A DNA stretch of 64,000 bases from Metaphire vulgaris (Eukaryota > Annelida > Clitellata > Crassiclitellata > Megascolecidae): the NCBI GenBank assembly GCA_018105865.1, contig CM030858.1, positions 13,996,596 to 14,060,595 on the forward strand. The letters are read 5' to 3'. Shown one piece after another: positions 1 to 64,000 of the stretch (positions are counted from its first letter, which is position 1; each line of letters begins with the position of its first letter). The position numbers and the translations under genes are program-made. Below the pieces are notes generated by a model, which searched no databases, had not been told where the DNA came from, and saw nothing but the letters and a program-made list of their open reading frames with translations.

Positions 1-456
1 ATCTAAAGGAAGACAGATGAAGACGTCAGTCCGTCTTGTCTTCTCGCTTCCTTTTCACATTCTGGGCCAAGTAGAGTCCTTGGCAGATAAACAGCTGCTC
101 ATCTAGAGGCGAAAAAACAACACACAAGAGGAAACTGTCTTCTCAGACAGACGAAGCTCCTGACTGCCTACAAGGGCATTCACACAGGCCAAGGTCATTC
201 AAGGTCGCCTCTGTATGCCACCTGGTGGCATCAATGACTACACCTTCACCCCACCCACCAACCCAAATGCATCAACTGTGATCGCCCTTTCTGGGACTTT
301 GTCTTCTTCCTCTTCTTATTCTTCTCCTCCTCTTCCGCTTCACGTAGACTGCCTTCCGATCGTATTTGTAAGAGCGTGTAACAGAGGAAGAGGAAACGGC
401 AGTTATAGCGTGTGACTGGAAGACGATGATCCTCGCTGTGTCTTTCCTTTCTTTAG
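1..456. other. 5' edge: intron or upstream part of the guanylate cyclase gene
   Basis: I can assign no exon here. The cyclase frame is first supported at 457, after a pyrimidine-rich tract and AG acceptor. An open stretch at 215-415 (PPGGINDYTFTPPTNPNAST) has no convincing membrane segment and no splice sites in the right phase. Pyrimidine-rich TCT/TCC runs occupy 300-345. Confidence 0.4.
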
Positions 457-7780
<7,324 letters not shown>

Positions 7781-7782
7781 AT

Positions 7783-7877
7783 CTTCTTGTTCTTCTTGTT
7801 CTTGTTCTTGTTCTTGTTCTTGTTCTTGTTCTTCTTCTTCTTCTTCTTCTTCTTCTTCTTCTTCTTCTTCTTCTTCT
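7783..7877. repeat. (TTC)n microsatellite right after the guanylate cyclase stop codon
   Basis: TCTTGT hexamers grade into pure TTC. The tract starts 3 bases after the TGA and would lie in the 3' UTR. Confidence 0.9.
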
Positions 7878-8471
7878 ACTTCAGGAGATGGCTTCAAGAG
7901 TCTCTTCGTCTCCGAATTCTTCAGATGACGCCCTCGATTTCACGACCTCGGCGCTTCACAGACACTAACAAATCATATCAGAAAGCAACTGCTGATGAAG
8001 GCGAAGACGACGCAAGGGGATGAAAGAGAGACGAAGTGGTGAAGGAATTTTACGGAGAGAAGAATTAGAACGAAGAGAACGACGTCACAGGTGACGTCAA
8101 AGGTCACGGACACAATTGACATTGCGAGAGAAGGAACGCGTCACCTGGACGACGACTAATGACGCTTTATTATATGACGATATTTATTTCTTCACCAGAT
8201 GATGTTGTCGTTACTACTGTTAATGTTGTCGATGAAGATATATATATATATATATATTTTTTTAGTTGTATATATAATATATAGTTTGTCCTCATTTATG
8301 CCTACGAATTTTTATAAAATTATATTTATTAATACTATTTATGATTATTGTAAACGAACTATTTGTATTGAATGTCGTCGATACTTATATTGAATTGCAT
8401 GTATTTTAATAACTGATTATTTTCAAAGTTCTTTTTAAAATTAACATTTAGAAATGAATTAAATGGAAATG

Positions 8472-8477
8472 AATAAA
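8472..8477 (+). promoter_or_regulatory. Candidate polyadenylation signal of the guanylate cyclase gene
   Basis: AATAAA lies about 690 bases after the stop codon, in an AT-rich stretch, and is the best-placed signal before the next gene. The implied 3' UTR contains a long (TTC)n tract directly after the stop codon (7785-7877). Confidence 0.4.
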
Positions 8478-8754
8478 TTATCATCTGAGGCGTTTCACCT
8501 TTGGAACCTTAGCAGCGGCTAAGTAACCAGGATTCCAGAAGCGGAGACTTTTCATTTCAGTCCAAAAATCTTGACAAGCAAAAATGGTAATCGTGGCTCG
8601 AACACTTTATAGAGTCTGGTGCGTCTTCCTTGATCTAATACCCTCCCCTTCCCCCTCCCCCTTACTACTCACCGGCCCCCTAACCCCTGTGGCTAGTACT
8701 GGCTTTCCACTAAAACACCAAGGTCCCCAAGCGTCGAGAGAGACAAAGAGACAG

Positions 8755-8915
8755 ACAGAGAGAGAGAGAGAGAGACAAAGAGAGAGAGACAGGGAGAGAC
8801 AGACAGACACAGACAGACAGAGTGAGAGAGAGAGAGAGTGAGAGAGAGAGAGAGAGAAAGACAAGACAGAGGTAGAGAGAGAGAGAGAAAGAGGGAGAGA
8901 GAGAGAGTTGAGAAA
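8755..8915. repeat. GA-rich low-complexity block
   Basis: GAGAGA runs interrupted by ACAGACAGAC. Intergenic. Confidence 0.9.
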
Positions 8916-9359
8916 TGAAGCTGCACTTGGGTCCACAAAGTAACGTAGAGACAGAGATTTACCGGGTAAAAAGTAAACCCTATTGGATATTTTTCAAACA
9001 GTAGTAGTTGGCTCTTAGTGAGGTCAGTCATGAATCGTCTACAGCGGTCGCAGGATGACTGCAGCGCACAGAAGATTCAAGATATCCATCGGCTGCTGCT
9101 GCTGCTGCTGCTGCTACGGAGCATAAGCGTGGCGGTCTGTCTGTCTGTATCTGTCTGTCTGTCTCTGGCGTTCGTTTGGCCTTCGCAGCTGTAAACGTTT
9201 TTAAAAGAGTTTCATTTTGTTTGCTTCCATGTTAAGAGCCTTAGCTGAGTAGAGAGCCGCGATAATCCCCTCTTCTGCCCCTCCCCCTCCCCTCCCCCCC
9301 CCTCCCCCCCCTCCCGGCACGTATTAAGAAGTCCGCTCAGCGAGTGACTATCCCTCCTC

Positions 9360-9362
<3 letters not shown>

Positions 9363-9419
<57 letters not shown>
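9363..9419. repeat. (TC)n microsatellite upstream of fibrillin
   Basis: About 28 CT units, roughly 300 bp upstream of the fibrillin start codon. Confidence 0.9.
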
Positions 9420-9422
<3 letters not shown>

Positions 9423-9716
9423 ATAGCCCAACCGTGAGCAGTTTCCAGATGTACTGTGAGACGAAGGTTTGAATGACGCAGCGGAAGAAGGTCTATCGCT
9501 TCTTCTTCTTCCTACTTCTTTGGTCTTTGGACTGAGACAGTCACTGACTCACTTCACCTCTTCACCTGCAGCGCTGACCTCGCCAAACAGTTCCACTGTG
9601 CCGCCATTCCAATCGCCCGAGATTCAACAGTCGAAGTTCTTGCGGTGGGATAGCAGTCAAAGGTCGTCTGTTCAGAGGAGAAGAAGGAGGAGGAGGAGGA
9701 GGAGAAGGAGGAGACG

Positions 9717-53281
<43,565 letters not shown>

Positions 53282-53514
53282 GAGTGGAAAAACCCAAGCC
53301 CTTGAATGGACCGTCCAAAGCAATACAGATTGATGATTTTCAGCCTACTTTATGTATCAATGGCAGTTTACGAGAAACTTAGGGAGTTTTGAGAATACTG
53401 TTATTCTTATATTTTGAATCTTGAGAATAATTTTTTTATCATTTATACAAAGGTCAAATTATGACAGCTCAACAATATTATAACATATTACAATGACACT
53501 ACACTGATTGCTGA

Positions 53515-53683
53515 CAGGGGCGTAGCCAGGAATTTGATTTTGCATGGGAGGGTATAAATATTTTGGGTGGGTATAAATCAATAATAACTATGGTATAAAT
53601 CTTAACTGTAAAGTGTAAACCACACAAACCATATAAACCACATGTAAATCACATAAAAAACTTTAAGGTAGACTGATTTGGGG

Positions 53684-53740
<57 letters not shown>

Positions 53741-53767
53741 GATATACCCCCCGTCGCTACGCCCCTG
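53515..53767. mobile_element. hAT-like MITE with perfect 8-bp target duplication in the fibrillin 3' flank
   Basis: It starts CAGGGGCGTAGCCAGG and ends CGTCGCTACGCCCCTG over 253 bp. The flanks are ATTGCTGA at 53507-53514 and 53768-53775. It includes a (TA)n tract (53687-53738). It lies about 230 bp after the stop codon, probably in the 3' UTR. Confidence 0.9.
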
Positions 53768-54007
53768 ATTGCTGATTGTAGTCGGTTAGTTGCGTTTACT
53801 TGTATTGTAGCAGGGTTAGCATATTGTTTTTGCTGAATATGTGCTGCTTTATGAAAGAATAGTCTTTCATGACAGTTCTGTGCCCTTTTGTTTTGCAAAT
53901 TATAGCGTTTTACACTCGGTGCATTTAGTTTTCAAGTTGTTTTGGTTATTTTTAAGCAAAGTTTTCAGCTGAACTTAACAATCATTGTGTATATATAAAC
54001 AAATTTA

Positions 54008-54013
54008 AATAAA
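54008..54013 (+). promoter_or_regulatory. Candidate polyadenylation signal of fibrillin
   Basis: AATAAA sits about 730 bases after the fibrillin stop, downstream of a hAT-like element (53515-53767) that would therefore lie inside the 3' UTR. Other AT-rich candidates exist nearby, so this is a guess by position. Confidence 0.35.
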
Positions 54014-54640
54014 ACACTATGCTCAGCAGAACTTTATGTCTTTTCATGTAGGCCCCTATAACAATTAATTTCGTTCCCTTTCGTTTCATTTTGCGAGGTG
54101 CGTTATTGAAAGAGTCTGGCTGCATATTAAACATTACATCAATATACAGACTACAGTATTTCAAAGTTTTAGATTTTGGATAAATCAGATTTGATGATTA
54201 AGACGTTAGAACAATATATAGTTACAATTATATTAAGAAATAATATTTATAAACAATAATTATCATAATATTACAAATAATAATTTGTAATATTACAATA
54301 ATAACTACGGTAATAACTCTTCAAGTTAATCATCAAATCTACCTGATTCCCATAAAGACTATAAATATGCTGCCATTATTATTCTTCCACCAGTTTTCCT
54401 GTTGCTCCTACAAATGAAATTAATTTCTGACCTAAAAATATCAATTAAATATTAATAGCCGCTTGTGAACCTCAACATTCCATTAATAAATAATACAAAA
54501 TCTGTAACACTTTACTAGACACTAAAATTCACAATCCTAAAAATATCCCTGCACCTGATGCTAGAATCCTGTTCATTTCATTCACATAGTGCAAATTTAT
54601 GTGTCGCCTTTATTGCAATTCAGTTCAAATGTGTAAGGGG

Positions 54641-54732
54641 CGCCATCTCCAACGCATATTTGGTAAATATTGCTATATGAGATGGACGCCATCTCCAACG
54701 CATATTTGGTAAATATTGCTATATGAGATGGA
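54641..54732. repeat. 46-bp tandem duplication between fibrillin and the ACK kinase
   Basis: CGCCATCTCCAACGCATATT begins at 54641 and again at 54687, with identical following sequence (TGCTATATGAGATGGACG). Confidence 0.9.
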
Positions 54733-54960
54733 CGCTAAATAAATGAAAAAATACAGGTGCTTTATAAGTTATAATCTATACTTAATGCATCAGAATTTCG
54801 TGATTCTATTGCCTAGATATGCAATGCAAGAATTATTGGCTAGCTGATTCGAATGCATTAGAGACTAGAACAACATTCCACTCTTGAGGCAAAGAAATTT
54901 TAGGTTTTGGGAAACACAAACGGATGATTGCTGGTCATGTTGCTGGCTGATATTGAGAAT

Positions 54961-55111
54961 GAGTTGTTTTGATCGACCGGCAGGTGGCGGCGGTGGCTCC
55001 TCCTCCGGCGGTGATCATGCATGATTCTCTGAGGAAGCCATTTTGTACGACTTTCTAGCGAAATTAAAATGTAATTTTAGGCCAATTTAGAGGACTTTTC
55101 GTGATTTGAAG
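54961..55111 (+). promoter_or_regulatory. TNK2: Probable promoter and non-coding exon 1 of the ACK/TNK2-type kinase
   Basis: A short GC-rich, CpG-bearing patch (about 54975-55015, GGCGGCGGTGGC region) stands out from AT-rich surroundings. It is followed by a sequence ending at a strong donor (GAAG then GTAAGT at 55112). Joined to the acceptor at 56900, it places an in-frame TGA before the ATG at 56915 with no ATG between them, which supports this exon as 5' UTR. The transcription start cannot be fixed from sequence. Confidence 0.5.
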
Positions 55112-56900
55112 GTAAGTGAAGAAGTGAGGCTTCGTTCGCTCTTTCTCTCTCTCTCAAGTCTTTGCGAGTCTCTTAACTGCTCAGTTTCTTATATTTTCTA
55201 TTTGGATGAGCGTCTGTTGTAGAATGTAGACTGGCGATGCGTCGATCGGTATGTCTGTCTGTCTCTATCTTTGATGTCATCAGTTACACATTTCCTTCTA
55301 GCCAGATAGTATGTTTAATGTTATTCTGGCTTATTGGCTTATAAGACATGGCTATACTGGGGTGTTACGGATGGGTATATATAGATATGTGTGTTGTGGA
55401 AGGCTTTTGTTGTAGCAGACTGCTTTGTTTATTGTGACTAATACCATGAATATTAATGCAGTGACTGATATTACTTTGTAAGTTGCTGTGTTGATTTTAT
55501 TGCTGTTGCTAATACCGAAGACCTGTTTGCTCAAATATTCATTTGTTAATGGTTATGATACTGATTTTAACTTATGCATAGATATGTAATGGTGAATATG
55601 CATCTTTGTCAGAAGGTGTTGCAAACTTGCAAAGTACATTTATTGTTAATAATTGTTAGAATTAGAAGTCTGGCATATATACTAGAGTTTATTATACTGA
55701 AAAATTGACTAAATCAAACCAAGAGATTCTTTTCAAATCTCACATATTGCACAAGAATATGCAATCTATGCATGTTGGTTGTAGTTATACAGAGGCGAGG
55801 TTTACATAAGAAAAGTCACTACTTCCAAACCATAATACCATAATTAGTCCTATGTTACAGAGCCCAGCACAATGTGCTGTATGTGATGTTTCACAATAAA
55901 TTAGTTATTTCATGCATAATAATAACTACCCGGTAATGGTTTTCATTTTAATATGCTGTATTTTTGTGTGTGTATCATAATACAAATAATTCTTCATTTA
56001 CTTCGATTTGCAAATGCTATAAAAAGCCTTATAATTTCTATAATTTAGTACTTATAATTTATGAACTTTATACAGAGCGGCCCTCCAGTTATGTTCAAAG
56101 CTAATGGGTGGCCCTTGAGCCAAAAAAAATTGCCCACCCCTGGTCTACAGTGCTTATTTTCCAATATAATTGAAGTCTGCCTCGGGTTTAAGTATGTTTT
56201 TTTGTAAAAGTGATCAGGTATACTGTATTTGTTTGGGCAAATCACTCTCTCTGCCAGACTTGTCCATATTTTCAAGGGTGGGGTAGATATATACATTTTA
56301 TCTTTCTGCGTGAAAGCATTTAGTTGATGAATGCATCTGCATGAATACATGATTAACTATAGCTTTTGATGGTTGATGGTGTTACCTCTGCTGCAAGTTT
56401 AGCTATTTATATGCAGTTGCATTTTAACAATGAACTTGCTTAAATTAGCTGAACTTGGCTGTACTTATGGTGTATTAGCATACCTGACATAGCATAGAGG
56501 CTTGCCTTTCACTGGATTTTCAGCCAACATTTCTTTTGGATAATTTGTCATATTCTGTCATTACCGGTATTTAGTATTATGCACTGAGTCAGTGAGAGTG
56601 AAGCAGTGAGTGTCTGTGAGTCTTCAGTTCTTGATTATTCACATAGTCATTCTTTCTGATGACACTCTTTATTTTCAATGACAAGTCTTCATTTATTTGT
56701 ACTGGTACTATGGGTTAGGGTTAGTGTAACCCTAACACTATTGGCAGTCTTATGGGTTAGGGCTAGCATGTGTGTTTTTGCTCATATTGAATTGGACAGC
56801 TGTGTTTGTTAATTGAAGTTATTTGTAAATATACAGTCTATTTTTAGCCTACAATTTTGCATTTTTTTGAAAATCTTGGATTTTTCCCATTTTGTTGTAG
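55112..56900. other. Intron 1 of the ACK-type kinase
   Basis: AT-rich intron of 1.8 kb. It contains one terminus of a hAT-like repeat (about 56070-56150, ending in a CCACCCCTG terminus) and short telomere-like GGGTTAG runs near 56710 and 56752. No coding exon is seen. Confidence 0.6.
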
Positions 56901-56914
56901 ATTTTGATACTGCA

Positions 56915-64000
<7,086 letters not shown>

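Larger units (their letters stand above)
7781..9716. other. Intergenic region between guanylate cyclase and fibrillin
   Basis: This holds the cyclase 3' UTR, a copy of the dispersed TGACAAGCAAAA motif near 8572, a GA-rich low-complexity block (8755-8915), a short CTG run (about 9092-9114), a (TC)n tract (9363-9419) and a purine-rich AAG/GGA run just before the fibrillin start. The fibrillin promoter and 5' UTR must lie near its 3' end, but I see no TATA box I would defend. Confidence 0.5.
53282..54960. other. Fibrillin 3' UTR and intergenic region
   Basis: No supported gene. It holds the fibrillin 3' UTR, the hAT-like element 53515-53767, an AT-rich stretch (about 54180-54340) and a 46-bp tandem duplication (54641-54732). 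Confidence 0.6.

Noticed and set aside
215..415. Open frame (PPGGINDYTFTPPTNPNAST) as the juxtamembrane/transmembrane exon of the guanylate cyclase
   Set aside because: Its second half is encoded by TCT/TTC low-complexity sequence, no hydrophobic span follows, and no splice sites fit the phase of the 457 exon.
7860..7940. A further coding exon after the TTC tract (CAG then GAGATGGCTTCAAG)
   Set aside because: The cyclase frame ends at 7778-7780 before any donor, and no family similarity is seen in this stretch.
8607..9031. Long Ser/Leu open frames on the minus strand
   Set aside because: Shadows of the GA-rich low-complexity block.

Overview
The window is nuclear DNA from an animal, most likely a marine invertebrate; I cannot name the phylum. 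It shows intron-rich protein genes with GT-AG splicing, long microsatellites, many short DNA transposons, fragments of non-LTR retrotransposons and tRNA-derived SINEs. No bacterial-style operons, CRISPR arrays or functional RNA genes were found. All three protein genes lie on the + strand, and I rebuilt them exon by exon, using splice sites and reading-frame phase.

Region 1 (about 1-8.5 kb) is the 3' part of a membrane-receptor-type guanylate cyclase. Fourteen exons (457-7780) encode a kinase-homology pseudokinase domain, a coiled linker and a complete class III cyclase domain. The extracellular ligand-binding and transmembrane parts must lie upstream of the window. Its introns are full of microsatellites.

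Region 2 (9.7-53.3 kb) is a complete fibrillin gene. It has 64 coding exons and an open frame of 2941 codons plus stop, running from a signal peptide at 9717 to a stop codon at 53281. The domain order is FUN, 3 EGF, hybrid 1, 2 cbEGF, TB1, EGF4, 5 cbEGF, TB2, 3 cbEGF, hybrid 2, cbEGF, TB3, 12 cbEGF, TB4, 2 cbEGF, TB5, 7 cbEGF, TB6, 5 cbEGF, TB7, 7 cbEGF, then a C-terminal propeptide behind a furin site. As I recall the vertebrate fibrillin layout, this matches it block by block except for one extra cbEGF between TB1 and TB2. Fibrillin is a secreted extracellular-matrix protein that assembles into calcium-stabilised microfibrils.

Region 3 (about 55-64 kb) is the 5' part of an ACK/TNK2-type non-receptor tyrosine kinase. 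It has a GC-rich non-coding first exon, a SAM-like domain, a tyrosine kinase domain, SH3 and a CRIB motif for Cdc42. The gene continues beyond the window. The three genes do unrelated jobs (cGMP signalling, matrix, Cdc42-linked kinase signalling) and nothing suggests they are co-regulated.

The most unusual content is in the repeats. Six hAT-like non-autonomous elements can be delimited to the base by terminal inverted repeats and perfect 8-bp target duplications. One of them duplicated the 5' splice site of fibrillin exon 63, and a second element later landed inside that duplicated copy. A roughly 20-bp motif (consensus near TGACAAGCAAAAAAGGTCAT) recurs at least 15 times inside repeats with different termini. 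Fibrillin carries an RGD in hybrid 2 rather than at the TB4 position, and one cbEGF has a seventh cysteine.
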